Positions 49,077 through 59,198 of a stretch of 64,000 nt of DNA are shown one piece after another. The translations under genes were made by a program, and so were the position numbers. This stretch comes from a bacterium. Lineage in GTDB: Bacteria > Pseudomonadota > Gammaproteobacteria > Burkholderiales > Thiobacillaceae. The stretch is taken from positions 248,001 to 312,000 of the forward strand of contig WOUQ01000005.1 in assembly GCA_009772925.1 (NCBI GenBank). The letters run 5' to 3'. The notes beneath the pieces were generated by a model. That model ran no database searches and was not told the DNA's origin. It saw only the letters and a list, made by a program, of their open reading frames with translations. Position 1 is the stretch's first letter; each line of letters opens with the position of its first letter.

Positions 49077-49133
49077 GACTTAAAATCCCTCGGCCTATGG
49101 CCATGCGGGTTCGATTCCCGCTCCGGGCACCAG
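49077..49133. repeat. attR, 57-bp copy of the tRNA-Leu 3' end
   Basis: This is identical to 44906-44962. Only the 3' part of the tRNA is present (no acceptor 5' strand or D arm), so it is not a functional tRNA. Confidence 0.95.
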
Positions 49134-49219
49134 TGATCGGACGGGGAAGCGCTCAGCGGACTGCCCCGGCCTCCCAGCGCAAACCGCGGGTGCCCGGCGA
49201 GCGCCTACGCACTCGCCTG

Positions 49220-50365
49220 TCAGCGGTAGATATCGCCCGTGGCGCGGGCAAACAGGCGGTTTCCGGTCAGCAGCAGGTTGCCGGCATAGTCCTCATAGCG
49301 CGTCGGGTCCACCCGCATCACGCCCTTCTGATTGGTGCGCACCGGTCCGGCGGCCAGGCCGACCAGGGCGAGGCCGGCGACCAGACCGCGGTTGCTGTCC
49401 ACCTCGCCCAGGCTCAGTTGCCCATAGCGACCGGCGAACACCACGTTTTCCTTCAGGTTGGCCAGGCCGCCCATCACCGCAGAGGAGATCGGCGCGGCGC
49501 GGCCGCGCACGGCGAGCAGGCTGACGTTGGCGCGCAGGCTCATGCCGGCGCGGGCTTCCAGGTCGGTTTCATCGCGCACGCCGAACAGCCCCTTGTTGCG
49601 CGCGCTGGCGGTTTCCGCGAAATCCACCACCAGCAGGGGGTTCAGCACCAGGGCCTTGTGGTCGAAGCCGAAATCACCGGCGCGGCGGCCGTTGCCCCAG
49701 CCGAAGGCGCCCTGGTCGCCCAACGGTTCGGCCTGGTCGAACCACAGTTTCATGCCGGTGGGGGAAAGCACCACGTAGGTGCGCCCTTCGTGTTCCACCG
49801 TGTAGGGCTTGCCTCCCTCCTGTTTGGCGGCCTCGATCTCGACGAAGGAGGGATGCGCGGCAAAGGTCTCGTAGGGCAACAGGTCGACGCCGTTGGCCTT
49901 CAGCCTGGCCAGGAAATCCTGATAGGCCCGGTCGACCAGGGCCTGCATGCGCCGCAAGTCCATGCCTTCGAGGGTGATGTCGATGCGGGAATTGACGCCG
50001 GACTTGTGGATGCCGCCGGGCAGATAGGACGCCCGCACGCTGTCTGAAACCGTGGCCTTGGTGGCCAGGGCGACACGGAATCCACCCACCACCACCTTCT
50101 TCATGCCGGCGAGATCGGCACGCGGCCAGATCCGCTTGTCCAGGAAAGTGGCGGCATCCAGGTCGACGACGGCGGGCGCGGGATCCAGGGCGCGGACATC
50201 CTGGGCGGGTACCGGCGCGGTCGCGGCTTCGGCGGGCGGCTTCGCCTCCTCGGCCTTGTCGCCGCCCAGCAGGCCCTTCACGGAACCCCAGAGATCCAGG
50301 GCGTGGGCCGGGACGGCCAAGATGATGAGGCTGCACAGCAGCCAGGGGCGCAAAGACATGCGCAT
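49220..50365 (-). CDS. Secreted protein of unknown function
   Basis: The 381-aa protein has a signal peptide MRMSLRPWLLCSLIILAVPAHALDLWGSVK, a short Ala/Pro-rich region, then a mostly beta-type domain I do not recognise (e.g. GMKKVVVGGFRVALATKATVSD, RIDITLEGMDL, FGWGNGRRAGDFGFDHKALVLNPLLVVDFAETASARN). The ATG at 50365 has GGAGAGGAAAC upstream; the ORF-track start 106 codons earlier is a shadow. It lies just right of attR, so it is the first core gene after the island. Confidence 0.8.
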   Translation of the reverse strand: MRMSLRPWLLCSLIILAVPAHALDLWGSVKGLLGGDKAEEAKPPAEAATAPVPAQDVRALDPAPAVVDLDAATFLDKRIWPRADLAGMKKVVVGGFRVALATKATVSDSVRASYLPGGIHKSGVNSRIDITLEGMDLRRMQALVDRAYQDFLARLKANGVDLLPYETFAAHPSFVEIEAAKQEGGKPYTVEHEGRTYVVLSPTGMKLWFDQAEPLGDQGAFGWGNGRRAGDFGFDHKALVLNPLLVVDFAETASARNKGLFGVRDETDLEARAGMSLRANVSLLAVRGRAAPISSAVMGGLANLKENVVFAGRYGQLSLGEVDSNRGLVAGLALVGLAAGPVRTNQKGVMRVDPTRYEDYAGNLLLTGNRLFARATGDIYR

Positions 50366-50460
50366 GTTTCCTCTCCTCGCAAGAAGCACTTGAAAATTTG
50401 GCACGGCGTGCCAGCCGGGGGCCAAGTTTACATGCACCGGCGCAAGCGCCGCAGTCGTGT

Positions 50461-50655
50461 TCAGGCGCGCTCCCCGCGCGGAAGCATGTCCAGCAAGCGG
50501 GCGACCAGCAGGTCGATGCCGTGGCGGGCTAAATCGATGGGCCAGAACAGTCCGGCGAACAGGGCATCCAGGGGACGCGCGCCCTGGGTGGCGCGCAAGC
50601 CTGCAAGGGCGAGGCCGAGCGAGAGGTAGAAGAACAAGGCGAGGCTTGTGTTCAT
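50461..50655 (-). CDS. Small membrane protein, unknown
   Basis: The 64-aa product, MNTSLALFFYLSLGLALAGLRATQGARPLDALFAGLFWPIDLARHGIDLL..., has one clear membrane helix (about 4-22) and a second amphipathic segment. CGGAG precedes the ATG. It is 95 bp upstream of the secreted-protein gene on the same strand. No family is recognised. Confidence 0.55.
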   Translation of the reverse strand: MNTSLALFFYLSLGLALAGLRATQGARPLDALFAGLFWPIDLARHGIDLLVARLLDMLPRGERA

Positions 50656-50758
50656 GGCGGGCTCCGTGACGTGGCGACGGCACCCAGACTAGAACCTGCG
50701 GGGCTCACCAGATGAGCCTGGCTCGCCTACAATGCGGCAAACCTGAATGGGGATCGCC

Positions 50759-51733
50759 ATGGACCGCACGGAACGCTTCCATATCATCGACAGCATGCTT
50801 GCCGGCCCCGGCTTGGTGACTTTCCAGCGCATGCTCGAGCGCCTGGAAGTGTCCCGCGCCACCCTCAAGCGCGACCTCGAATACCTGCGCAACCGACTCA
50901 ACGCCCCCATCGTCTGGGATCGGGATACGGGCGGCTACCGCTACGAGAAGCAGGAGCGGGTGGGCGGCCAATTCGAGCTGCCCGGCCTGTGGTTCTCCGC
51001 CGAGGAAATCCACGCCCTGCTCACCATGCAGCACCTGCTCGCCAACCTCGATGCGGGCGGCCTGCTGGGAGCCCACATCCAGCCGCTGATGGCGCGCATC
51101 ACCGGCCTGCTCGGCAGCGGCCGCCACCCGGCGGAGGAGGTGCGCAAGCGCATCCGGCTGATCCCCCTCGCCGCGCGCCAGGTCTCCCTGGAGCATTTCG
51201 CCGCCCTGGGCTCCGCGCTGCTGCGGCGCAAGCGGCTGTACATCCGCTATTACGCCAAGTCCGGGGACGCGACCAGCGAGCGGGAAGTCTCGCCGCAGCG
51301 CCTCGTGCACTATCGCGAGAACTGGTACCTGGACGCCTGGTGCCACCTGCGCGAGGGGCTGCGCAGCTTCGCGGTGGACGGAGTGCGGCGCGCGGAAATC
51401 CTGGAAAGCCACGCGCGCGACGTGCCGGAGAAAACCCTGGACGCGGTGCTGGGCTCGGGCTACGGCATCTTCTCGGGGCGCAAGGTGAGCTGGGCCAGGT
51501 TGCGCTTCGGACCCGAGCGTTCGCGCTGGGTGGCTCTGGAGCAATGGCATCCGAAGCAGCGCGGCAAACTCGGTCGGGACGGCCGTTACCTGCTGGAGAT
51601 TCCTTATGCCGACGACCGGGAACTGGTGATGGACATCCTGCGCCACGTGCCCGAGGTAGAGGTACTGGCACCCGCGGCCTTGCGCGAAACCGTGCTCGCC
51701 AAGCTGCGGGAAGGCCTGGCACGCATGGCCTGA
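50759..51733 (+). CDS. WYL-domain transcriptional regulator
   Basis: The 324-aa protein has an N-terminal winged helix (RFHIIDSMLAGPGLVTFQRMLERLEVSRATLKRDLEYLRNRL), a WYL domain (about 140-215, with RLYIRYY, REVSPQRLVHYRENWYLDAWCH and LRSFAVDGV) and a C-terminal WCX extension. Such regulators bind nucleotide or nucleic-acid ligands and often govern DNA-damage or defence genes, although many, including this one by context, sit in core neighbourhoods. The ATG at 50759 (MDRTERF) is the best start. Confidence 0.88.
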   Translation: MDRTERFHIIDSMLAGPGLVTFQRMLERLEVSRATLKRDLEYLRNRLNAPIVWDRDTGGYRYEKQERVGGQFELPGLWFSAEEIHALLTMQHLLANLDAGGLLGAHIQPLMARITGLLGSGRHPAEEVRKRIRLIPLAARQVSLEHFAALGSALLRRKRLYIRYYAKSGDATSEREVSPQRLVHYRENWYLDAWCHLREGLRSFAVDGVRRAEILESHARDVPEKTLDAVLGSGYGIFSGRKVSWARLRFGPERSRWVALEQWHPKQRGKLGRDGRYLLEIPYADDRELVMDILRHVPEVEVLAPAALRETVLAKLREGLARMA

Positions 51734-51857
51734 AGGCAGGTGGCCGCCCGCCGAAGCTGTTCAGGCGCTTGGCACCCCATCATCGCCTTTCCCTGCACAC
51801 AAGCGACGTGGAGGTTAGCCAGATACGGACATGCGAGAATGCGCGCGCGAGCCCGCC

Positions 51858-52241
51858 ATGCACCCAGCCAAACCCTGTCCCTTCTGCCTTCTCGACCCCG
51901 CCCGCATCCTGGCGGAGGATGCTCTCGTCGTCGTCTACAAGGACGGCTTCCCGGTCTCGCCGGGCCACACGGTGATCGTGCCGCGCCGCCACTTCGCCAC
52001 GCTGTTCGAAGCCACGCCGGAGGAGCAGTCCGCGCTGCTCGCCGCGCTGGGTGGCGCCAAGGCCCTGCTGGACGCGAGCCACCGGCCGGACGGCTACAAC
52101 ATCGGTATCAACCACGGCCGCGCTGGCGGACAGAGCGTGCCGCATCTGCACATCCACCTAATTCCCCGCTACCTGGGGGACAAGGAAGACCCGCGCGGCG
52201 GTGTGCGCTGGGTGCTGCCGGACAAGGCCCGCTACTGGTAG
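51858..52241 (+). CDS. HIT-family hydrolase
   Basis: The 127-aa protein has an N-terminal CPFCLLDPARI zinc-site-like pair and the histidine triad QSVPHLHIHLIPRYLGD (HxHxH). HIT proteins hydrolyse nucleotide phosphoramidates or dinucleoside polyphosphates. The ATG at 51858 (MHPAKPCPFC) is chosen by homology. It is convergent with the chemoreceptor gene, 24 bp between stops. Confidence 0.9.
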   Translation: MHPAKPCPFCLLDPARILAEDALVVVYKDGFPVSPGHTVIVPRRHFATLFEATPEEQSALLAALGGAKALLDASHRPDGYNIGINHGRAGGQSVPHLHIHLIPRYLGDKEDPRGGVRWVLPDKARYW

Positions 52242-52265
52242 CGGGCCACGCCGTGCCGCGTCGGA

Positions 52266-53876
52266 TCAGCGGCCGAGCTTGAAGCGACTGACCAGCTCGT
52301 TCATTTCCCTCGCAAGAGTCAGCAACTCCTCGCTCACACCGCGCGTTTCCACGGCCTCGCTGGCGGTGCGCGCGGCGACCTGACTGATATTGTGCACGCG
52401 GCCACCGACGCTCTCGGTCAGCTCGCCCTGGGTACGCACGGCCTGGGTCATCTGGCCGTTCAGGGCGCGGATGTCGGAGACCCGCGCGACGATGTGGTCG
52501 AGGCCGCCCACCGCCTCTTCCAGCTTGTGGCTGTGACGCGCGGCGGTGTCGCGCGCGCCGTTCATCACCTGCACGGCGCGATGCGCTTCCTGCCGCAGCT
52601 GGGCAACGATGCCCTCGATGTTCTGGGTGGACTGGTGCGAGAGGTTGGCCAGCTTGCGCACCTCATCCGCGACCACGGCGAAGCCGCGCCCCATCTCGCC
52701 CGCCCGCGCCGCCTCGATGGCCGCGTTGAGGGCGAGCAGGTTGGTCTGCTCGGCGATGCCCTTGATCACGTCGAGCACGTTGCTGACGTCCTGGCTGCGC
52801 CGGTCGAGTTCCTCGATCACCCCCGCCGCCTGCTCGATCTCATCCGCCAGGGAAAGGATGCCGGAGATCGCCTGGCGCGTGGTCTGCGTGCTCTGTGCCG
52901 CTTCCCGCTCCGCCTCCACCGAGGTCGCGGCGGTGCGCGTCGCGCTGTCTCCCGCCTCGCCGGCAATGGCGCGGAGATCGTCCAGCGCACGGGAGGTGGC
53001 TTCGCTTTCACGTAGCTGGTTTTCCGCCGCCTCGGCGGTCAGTTCGGACACGCTCGCCACCCGCTCGGCCGCCGTGTTCAGACGCTGCGAGGTATCCGCC
53101 ACGCGGCCCAGGCTGCCACTGAATTTCTCCAGCATGCCGTTGATGGCCTGGGCCAGCGCGCCCACCTCGTCCTTGCGGTCGCTGTGCAGACGGCGGCCGA
53201 GGTCGGAGTCGCGCTCGATCTCGTGCATGGCGCCGCGCATGCCCAGCAGGGGAAGCACGATGATGCGGCGCAGGAGGCCGATCACCAGGGCGATACCGAT
53301 GATGGAGAGCAGCAGATTGAGGCCGGCCACCAGGGTCAGGTTGCGCCTGAACTCGCGGTCCAGTTCGGCGAGCGAATAGGTCACGCGCACCGCGCCGAGC
53401 ACCGTGCCTTCGGCGAACTGGTGGCAGCCCAGGCAGTTGGTGCCCAGGTAATTGGCGCTGACGCTGATCGGCTTGACGAAGGTGACATGGCGGCCCTTCT
53501 CGTCCTCGCCCGATTCCGTCACGGTTTCGCCATTCACCCCACGTTCCTCCAGGGCATCGCGCGGGGCGGCGGCATGCGTGCTGACACCGGCCAGCTTGCC
53601 AGGCGCGTGGGCGATGTGGATGTCGCGCACACCGGGCATGGCCAGGAATTTCTTGAGCAGGTTCTCACGCTGGTCCATGGTGCCGGTGAGCATCATGGTA
53701 TTGACGCCGTCGAAATAGGACTGCGCCAGATCGCGCGCCTTCTCCATCCCCACCTCGACCGCCAGCTCTCTTTCGTTGCGGGCGGTCAGCAGGGTCGAGG
53801 CGGCCAGGGTGGCGACAAAGATCAGGGTAATGGCGATGACGATCTTCGCCTGCACCGTTAAACGGGTTCCCGACAT
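52266..53876 (-). CDS. Methyl-accepting chemotaxis protein with periplasmic haem c motif
   Basis: The 536-aa receptor has a first membrane helix (about 10-30), a periplasmic region of about 150 residues, a second helix (about 185-205), a HAMP domain and the conserved signalling tip [35 protein letters not shown]. The periplasmic part contains NCLGCHQF (CxxCH, Cys148 to His152), a c-type haem attachment motif, in a [10 protein letters not shown]...GAVRVTYSL context seen in haem-binding sensor domains. It would sense redox state, oxygen or NO. The ATG at 53876 has GAGGGAAACC upstream. Confidence 0.93.
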   Translation of the reverse strand: MSGTRLTVQAKIVIAITLIFVATLAASTLLTARNERELAVEVGMEKARDLAQSYFDGVNTMMLTGTMDQRENLLKKFLAMPGVRDIHIAHAPGKLAGVSTHAAAPRDALEERGVNGETVTESGEDEKGRHVTFVKPISVSANYLGTNCLGCHQFAEGTVLGAVRVTYSLAELDREFRRNLTLVAGLNLLLSIIGIALVIGLLRRIIVLPLLGMRGAMHEIERDSDLGRRLHSDRKDEVGALAQAINGMLEKFSGSLGRVADTSQRLNTAAERVASVSELTAEAAENQLRESEATSRALDDLRAIAGEAGDSATRTAATSVEAEREAAQSTQTTRQAISGILSLADEIEQAAGVIEELDRRSQDVSNVLDVIKGIAEQTNLLALNAAIEAARAGEMGRGFAVVADEVRKLANLSHQSTQNIEGIVAQLRQEAHRAVQVMNGARDTAARHSHKLEEAVGGLDHIVARVSDIRALNGQMTQAVRTQGELTESVGGRVHNISQVAARTASEAVETRGVSEELLTLAREMNELVSRFKLGR

Positions 53877-53948
53877 GGTTTCCCTCACATTCAGAAGAAA
53901 GTGTGGACGGCGACCCGCGCGGGATGCTCGGCGCGAGCTGTGATCTAG

Positions 53949-53976
53949 TTAACGGTATTGCGCGGCGCGAACTTTA
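53949..53976 (-). promoter_or_regulatory. Candidate sigma-28 promoter of the chemoreceptor
   Basis: On the minus strand TAAAGTTC, a 12-nt spacer and ACCGTTAA resemble TAAAGTTT-N11-GCCGATAA (7/8 and 6/8). It lies about 73 bp before the receptor ATG. The spacing is one base long, so confidence is moderate. Confidence 0.6.
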
Positions 53977-54046
53977 ATGTGGCCTGCCTGCTTGATGCTC
54001 AAGGCGTGCCATCTTGGGACGGCCGGGGCGGCGTCCGCACGGCGCC

Positions 54047-54081
54047 GAAAAAACCGACGGCCACCGCATGGGTGGCCGTCG
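54047..54081 (-). terminator. Rho-independent terminator of the nuo operon
   Basis: On the minus strand CGACGGCCACC/GGTGGCCGTCG (11-bp perfect stem, 5-nt loop) is followed by GTTTTTT, 22 bp after the nuoN stop. Confidence 0.95.
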
Positions 54082-54102
54082 AGCGCTGCGCACATCCCAG
54101 GT

Positions 54103-55548
54103 TTATTGCAGGGTCATCTGCATCGCGTACACACAGAGGGTGATCAGCGGCTGCGGCAGGATGCCCAGGACCAGGACGGCGATGCCGTTGGCGGAAAGCA
54201 GCGCCTGGATGTCGGAGGCGGGCGTCAGGGCGGGGGCGTCCGCCCTGGGCGGGTCGAAGTAGAGGATCTTCACCACGCGCAGGTAGTAGAAGGCGCCAAT
54301 GAGCGAGAACAGCACGGCCACCACGGCCAGCCAGAGGAATCCGGCGCCCACCAGGGCCTGCAGGACGGAGAGCTTGGCGTAGAAACCAACGAAGGGCGGG
54401 ATGCCGGCCATGGAGAACATCAGGATGGCCATCAGGGCCGCCAGCCAGGGGTGGCGGCTGTTGAGGCCCTTGAAGTCGTCCAGGTGTTCGGCTTCCAGGC
54501 CGTTTTGCGACAGGTACACCACCAGGCCGAAGCTGCCCAGGCTCATCAGCACGTAGGTGATGGCGTAGAACATGGCCGCCGAGTAGCCGGCGAAGGTGCC
54601 CGACAGGATGCCCAGCAGCAGGAAGCCCATGTGCGAGATGGTGGAGTAGGCCAGCATGCGCTTGATGTTGGTCTGCATGATGGCGGCCAGGTTGCCGACG
54701 GCCAGGGAAAGCACCGCCATGATTGCCAGCATGCCCTGCCAGTCGCCGACGGCAGGGTGCAGGCCGTCGACCAGCAGACGCATGGCGAAGGCGAAGGCGG
54801 CCAGCTTGGGCGCCGTACTGATGAACAGGGTGACGGCGCTGGGCGCGCCCTGATAAATGTCCGGCACCCACATGTGGAAGGGCGCGACGCCCAGCTTGAA
54901 GCCCAGGCCCGCCACCACGAAGACGATGCCGAAGGCGAGGATGATCTTGTCATCGACGCCGGCCTGCAGGGTGGCCGACATCTCCGGCAGCGACAGCGTG
55001 CCGGTGAGGCCGTAGAGCATGGACATGCCATACAGCAGCAGGCCGGAAGCGAGGGCGCCCAGCACGAAATACTTCATCGCCGCCTCGGTCGCCAGCCTGG
55101 AGTCGCGCTGCAGCGCCACCATCGCATAGAGCGACAGCGACAACAGTTCCAGACCAATGTAGAGCACCAGGAAATGATTGGCGGAGATCATCACCATCAT
55201 GCCCAGCACCGCGAACAGCGCCAGCACGAAGTACTCGCCGCGGAACAGGCCACGCTCGGCCAGGTAGTTGCGCGAGTAGACCACGGCGGTCATCGCCGCC
55301 AGGTAGGACATGAGCTTGAGCACGTCGCCCATGGCGTCGTCGACGAACTGGCCGCTGAAGGTGGTCTGCACCTGCGGCACGCTGGTGAACACGGTGATGA
55401 GGGCGGCGCCCAGCAGGGTCAGCAGGGTGAGCAGGTAACCGAGCGGGCGCGACTTCACCAGCGCGTCGAGGAGCAGGATGAGGCAGGCCATGCCGAGGAC
55501 GAAGATCTCGGGCAGCGCCGGCAGAAGATCGGGGGGGGTGAAGTTCAT
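54103..55548 (-). CDS. nuoN: NADH-quinone oxidoreductase subunit N
   Basis: The 481-aa protein has about 14 membrane helices, the antiporter-like core ([29 protein letters not shown]), and the conserved lysines and glutamate of Mrp-type subunits. It forms part of the proton-pumping membrane arm of complex I. It is last in the operon, 17 bp after nuoM, and followed by the terminator. Confidence 0.98.
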   Translation of the reverse strand: MNFTPPDLLPALPEIFVLGMACLILLLDALVKSRPLGYLLTLLTLLGAALITVFTSVPQVQTTFSGQFVDDAMGDVLKLMSYLAAMTAVVYSRNYLAERGLFRGEYFVLALFAVLGMMVMISANHFLVLYIGLELLSLSLYAMVALQRDSRLATEAAMKYFVLGALASGLLLYGMSMLYGLTGTLSLPEMSATLQAGVDDKIILAFGIVFVVAGLGFKLGVAPFHMWVPDIYQGAPSAVTLFISTAPKLAAFAFAMRLLVDGLHPAVGDWQGMLAIMAVLSLAVGNLAAIMQTNIKRMLAYSTISHMGFLLLGILSGTFAGYSAAMFYAITYVLMSLGSFGLVVYLSQNGLEAEHLDDFKGLNSRHPWLAALMAILMFSMAGIPPFVGFYAKLSVLQALVGAGFLWLAVVAVLFSLIGAFYYLRVVKILYFDPPRADAPALTPASDIQALLSANGIAVLVLGILPQPLITLCVYAMQMTLQ

Positions 55549-55565
55549 CTCGCTCGATACGCCTG

Positions 55566-57056
55566 TCAGTAAGCCAGCTTGCTATGGGCCACGTGTTCCA
55601 GCAGGTTGTTCACGGAGGCGTGCATCACCTCGGTGAACGGCAGGGGATACAGGCCCATGCCCAGCACGCACAGGGCCAGCAGGCCCAGCACCAGGAATTC
55701 GCGGGAATTGATGTCGCTGAGTTCCGCCACGTGCTGGTTGGCGATCGGCCCGAACACCACCCGCTTGTACATCCACAGGGTGTAGGCGGCACCGAAGATG
55801 AGGGTGGTGGCGGCCAGGAAGGCCCACCAGAAGTTCACCTGCACCGCGCCCAGGATGACCATGAACTCGCCGACGAAGCCGGAGGTAGCCGGCAGGCCCG
55901 CGTTGGCCATGGCGAACAGCATGAAGAAGGCGGCGAAGCGCGGCATGGTGTTGGCCACCCCGCCGTAGTCGGCGATCTGGCGCGAATGCACACGGTCGTA
56001 CATGACGCCCACGCAGAGGAACATGGCGGCGGAAATGAAGCCGTGCGAGATCATCTGGATGAGGCCGCCCTCGATGCCCAGCGGGTTGAACAGGAAGAAG
56101 CCGAGGGTGACGAAGCCCATGTGGGCGATCGACGAATAGGCGATGAGCTTCTTCATGTCGCTCTGCACGAGGGCCACTAGGCCGATATACACCACCGCGA
56201 TCAGCGACAGGGTGACGATGAGCCAGGTCAACTCATGGGCGGCGTCCGGCACGATCGGCAGGATGAAGCGCAGGAAGCCGTAGGCGCCCACTTTCAGGGT
56301 GATGGCCGCCAGCACCACGGAACCACCGGTGGGAGCTTCGACGTGGGCATCCGGCAACCAGGTGTGCACCGGCCACATCGGCACCTTGACGGCGAAGGCG
56401 AAGAAGAAGGCGACAAACAGCAGGATCTGCGCGGTCATCGCCAGCGGCACCTTGTGCCAGGCCAGGATCTCGAAGCTGCCGCCGCTCTGGAAGAACAGGT
56501 AGAGCAGGGCCACCAGCATGAGCAGGGAGCCGAGCAGGGTGTAGAGGAAGAACTTGATCGCCGCGTAGACGCGGTTGGGCCCGCCCCAGATGCCGATGAT
56601 GAGGTACAGCGGAATCAGCATGGCCTCGAAGAACACGTAGAACAGCACGCCGTCGAGGGCGCCGAAGACGCCGTTGATGAGGCCGGACTGGATGAGGAAG
56701 GCGGCCATGTATTGCGCCACCTTGTCCTTGATGACCTCCCAGCCCGCCAGCACCACCAGGATGGTGGTGAAGCTGTTGAGCAGGATGAAGGGCATGGAGA
56801 TGCCGTCCACGCCCAGGCGGTAGTGGATGTTGAACAGGGGCACCCACTCCGCCAGTTCGGTGAACTGCATGGCGGAAGTGGTCTTGTCGAAGCCGGTCCA
56901 CAACGGCACCGCCACCAGGAAGCCGAGCACGGCCCCGACCAGGGCCAGCGTGCGCTGGCCGTCGGCGTTCTTGTCGCCGCCCGTGATGAGAATCAGCAGC
57001 CCCGCCACGATGGGCACCCAGATGGCGAGGCTGATCAGGCCGATGCCTTCAAACAT
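55566..57056 (-). CDS. nuoM: NADH-quinone oxidoreductase subunit M
   Basis: The 496-aa polytopic subunit shows the antiporter signature [42 protein letters not shown] and [14 protein letters not shown]. It is a proton-pumping antiporter-like subunit of complex I between nuoL and nuoN. The gap to nuoL (125 bp) contains a dispersed GC-rich repeat. Confidence 0.98.
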   Translation of the reverse strand: MFEGIGLISLAIWVPIVAGLLILITGGDKNADGQRTLALVGAVLGFLVAVPLWTGFDKTTSAMQFTELAEWVPLFNIHYRLGVDGISMPFILLNSFTTILVVLAGWEVIKDKVAQYMAAFLIQSGLINGVFGALDGVLFYVFFEAMLIPLYLIIGIWGGPNRVYAAIKFFLYTLLGSLLMLVALLYLFFQSGGSFEILAWHKVPLAMTAQILLFVAFFFAFAVKVPMWPVHTWLPDAHVEAPTGGSVVLAAITLKVGAYGFLRFILPIVPDAAHELTWLIVTLSLIAVVYIGLVALVQSDMKKLIAYSSIAHMGFVTLGFFLFNPLGIEGGLIQMISHGFISAAMFLCVGVMYDRVHSRQIADYGGVANTMPRFAAFFMLFAMANAGLPATSGFVGEFMVILGAVQVNFWWAFLAATTLIFGAAYTLWMYKRVVFGPIANQHVAELSDINSREFLVLGLLALCVLGMGLYPLPFTEVMHASVNNLLEHVAHSKLAY

Positions 57057-57100
57057 GTGTCGCTTTCATGAGTTCAAAGTCGCGCCAGCGACTCTCGAAG

Positions 57101-57140
57101 CTCCCCTCGCCCCACCGGGATAGGGGCTGGGGGTGAGGGT
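57101..57140. repeat. Dispersed GC-rich intergenic repeat, copy 1
   Basis: CTCCCCTCGCCCcaccGGGATAGGGGCTGGGGGTGAGGGT lies in the nuoL-nuoM gap. A close relative lies at 61083-61124 in the nuoH-nuoI gap; both can fold as hairpins. Confidence 0.85.
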
Positions 57141-57181
57141 AGGTCGTTGACAGGTTCGTCTTCATAACGGATTACCGGTGC

Positions 57182-59194
57182 TCATCCCCGCGTGAACCAG
57201 GTGACCAGGAGCAGCACTCCGACGATCATCGCGAAGGCGTAGTGATAGATGTAACCGGTCTGCAGATGGCGCACGACGCCGGCGACGTGCCCCACCAGGC
57301 GGGCAGTGCCGTTGACCAGGGCGCCGTCGATGGCGGCCACGTCGCCCCAGCGCCACAGACGGCCACCGAGCAGGCGGGCGCCGCGCGCGAAGAACCAGTC
57401 GTTGAACTCGTCGAAGCCGTACTTGCGCTCGAGGATGCGATACAGCACGCCGAACTTCTTCGCCAGCAGGGCGGGGATATCCGGCCGCTTCATGTAGAAG
57501 AACCAGGCCAGGGCGACCCCGCCCAGGGCCAGCCAGAACGCCGGGGTCTGCAGGGCGTGCAGGGCCATGGCGAAGGGGCCGTGGTAGGTGGCGGCGAATT
57601 TCGCGAAGCCGTCGTGTGCGGGCGCGACGGTGATGGCATGGCCGAACCAGCCGCCGAACAGGAGGGCGTCGACGGTGAGGTAACCGATGAGCAGGGAGGG
57701 AATCGCCAGCAGCACCAGCGGCAGGGTCACCACCCAGGGCGTCTCGTGCGGCGCGCTGTGGCCGCCGTGGTGGTGACCGTGGTGGTCGCCGTCCTTGTCC
57801 GCTTCGTGATCGTGGGTGTCGTGCGCCTGCTTGAAGCGCTCCTTGCCGTGGAACACCAGGAAGTACATGCGGAAGGAATAGAAGGCGGTAACGAACACGC
57901 CCAGGGTTACCGCGAAGTAGGCAAAGCCGGAACCGGCCAGCTCGCTGTATTTCACCGCCTCGATGATGCTGTCCTTGGAATAGAAGCCGGACAGGAAGGG
58001 CGTGCCGATGAGGGCCAGGGAACCGATCAGCGAGGTGATCCAGGTGATCGGCATGTACTTGCGCAGGCCGCCCATGTTGCGGATGTCCTGTTCATGGTGC
58101 ATGGCGATGATCACGGAGCCGGCGGCGAGGAACAGCAGGGCCTTGAAGAAGGCGTGCGTCATCAGGTGGAAGATGGCCACGGAATAGGCCGAGGCGCCCA
58201 GGGCCACGGTCATGTAGCCGAGCTGCGACAGGGTGGAATAGGCCACCACGCGCTTGATGTCGTTCTGGATGATGCCCAGGAAGCCCATGAACAGGGCGGT
58301 GATGGCGCCGATGACGAGGACGAAGGAGAGCGCCGCGTCGGACAGCTCGAACAGCGGCGACATGCGCGCCACCATGAAGATGCCGGCGGTGACCATGGTC
58401 GCCGCGTGGATCAGGGCGGAAATCGGCGTCGGGCCTTCCATGGAATCCGGCAGCCAGACGTGCAGCGGGAACTGCGCCGACTTGCCCATGGCGCCGATGA
58501 ACAACAGGATGCAGATCACCGTCAGCACGCCCCAGGTGTAGCCGTCGATCAGGCTCAGGGTCTGGTTGGCGAACTGCGGCGCCTGCTGGAACACCTGGGC
58601 GTAGTCCAGGGTGCCGAAGTAGTGCCAGATCAGGCCGATGCCCAGCAGGAAGCCGAAGTCGCCGACGCGGTTCACCAGGAAGGCCTTCAGGTTGGCGTAG
58701 ATCGCGGTTTCCCGCGTGTACCAGAAGCCGATGAGCAGATAGGACACCAGGCCCACCGCCTCCCAGCCGAAGAACAGCTGCAGGAAGTTGTTGGACATCA
58801 CCAGCATCAGCATGGAGAAGGTAAACAGCGAGATATAGCTGAAGAAGCGCTGGTAGCCAGGATCGTCGGCCATGTAGCCGACGGTATAGAGGTGCACCAT
58901 GAGCGAGACGAAGGTCACCACCAGCATCATCAGCACGGTCAGGCGGTCGATGAGGAAACCGATCTCCAGGGACAGGTCGCCCGAGGTCAGCCAGGTATAC
59001 ACCGGACCGTTGTAGGTATTGCCGGCCTGCACGTCCTGGTAGATGAACACCGAGGCGAGGAAGGCGATCGTCACGCCGAGAATGGTCACCACGTGGGCGC
59101 CGGTACGGCCGATGATCCTGCCGAACAGGCCGGCGATGATCGCGCCGGCCAGCGGCGCCAGGGGCACGATGAGATAGAGAGTCTTCATGTCCAT
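57182..59194 (-). CDS. nuoL: NADH-quinone oxidoreductase subunit L
   Basis: The 670-aa subunit has the antiporter core (GKSAQFPLHVWLPDSMEGPTPISALIHAATMVTAGIF) and a long C-terminal amphipathic helix region. The start at 59194 (MDMKTLYLIVPLAPLAG) has AAGGG eight bases upstream; the ATG two codons later is an alternative. A histidine-rich loop (THDHEADKDGDHHGHHHGGHSAPHE) lies near residue 450. The start overlaps nothing; nuoK ends 4 bp before it. Confidence 0.97.
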   Translation of the reverse strand: MDMKTLYLIVPLAPLAGAIIAGLFGRIIGRTGAHVVTILGVTIAFLASVFIYQDVQAGNTYNGPVYTWLTSGDLSLEIGFLIDRLTVLMMLVVTFVSLMVHLYTVGYMADDPGYQRFFSYISLFTFSMLMLVMSNNFLQLFFGWEAVGLVSYLLIGFWYTRETAIYANLKAFLVNRVGDFGFLLGIGLIWHYFGTLDYAQVFQQAPQFANQTLSLIDGYTWGVLTVICILLFIGAMGKSAQFPLHVWLPDSMEGPTPISALIHAATMVTAGIFMVARMSPLFELSDAALSFVLVIGAITALFMGFLGIIQNDIKRVVAYSTLSQLGYMTVALGASAYSVAIFHLMTHAFFKALLFLAAGSVIIAMHHEQDIRNMGGLRKYMPITWITSLIGSLALIGTPFLSGFYSKDSIIEAVKYSELAGSGFAYFAVTLGVFVTAFYSFRMYFLVFHGKERFKQAHDTHDHEADKDGDHHGHHHGGHSAPHETPWVVTLPLVLLAIPSLLIGYLTVDALLFGGWFGHAITVAPAHDGFAKFAATYHGPFAMALHALQTPAFWLALGGVALAWFFYMKRPDIPALLAKKFGVLYRILERKYGFDEFNDWFFARGARLLGGRLWRWGDVAAIDGALVNGTARLVGHVAGVVRHLQTGYIYHYAFAMIVGVLLLVTWFTRG

Positions 59195-59198
59195 CACA

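Larger units (their letters stand above)
44906..49133. mobile_element. Small genomic island integrated in tRNA-Leu(UAA)
   Basis: A perfect 57-bp direct repeat (44906-44962 and 49077-49133) frames 4.2 kb. The island holds a tyrosine integrase next to the tRNA, a toxin-antitoxin operon with a third gene, a 35-aa ORF, an IS3-family element and a structured non-coding segment. This is the usual layout for integrase-driven elements whose crossover lies in the anticodon-to-3' end part of a tRNA gene. No replication, packaging or conjugation genes are visible, so it appears to be a remnant or a satellite that depends on helpers. Confidence 0.93.

Noticed and set aside
49077-49133. Second tRNA-Leu gene at the right end of the island
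   Set aside because: Only the 3' 57 bp are present; the 5' acceptor strand and D arm are missing. It is the attR copy.
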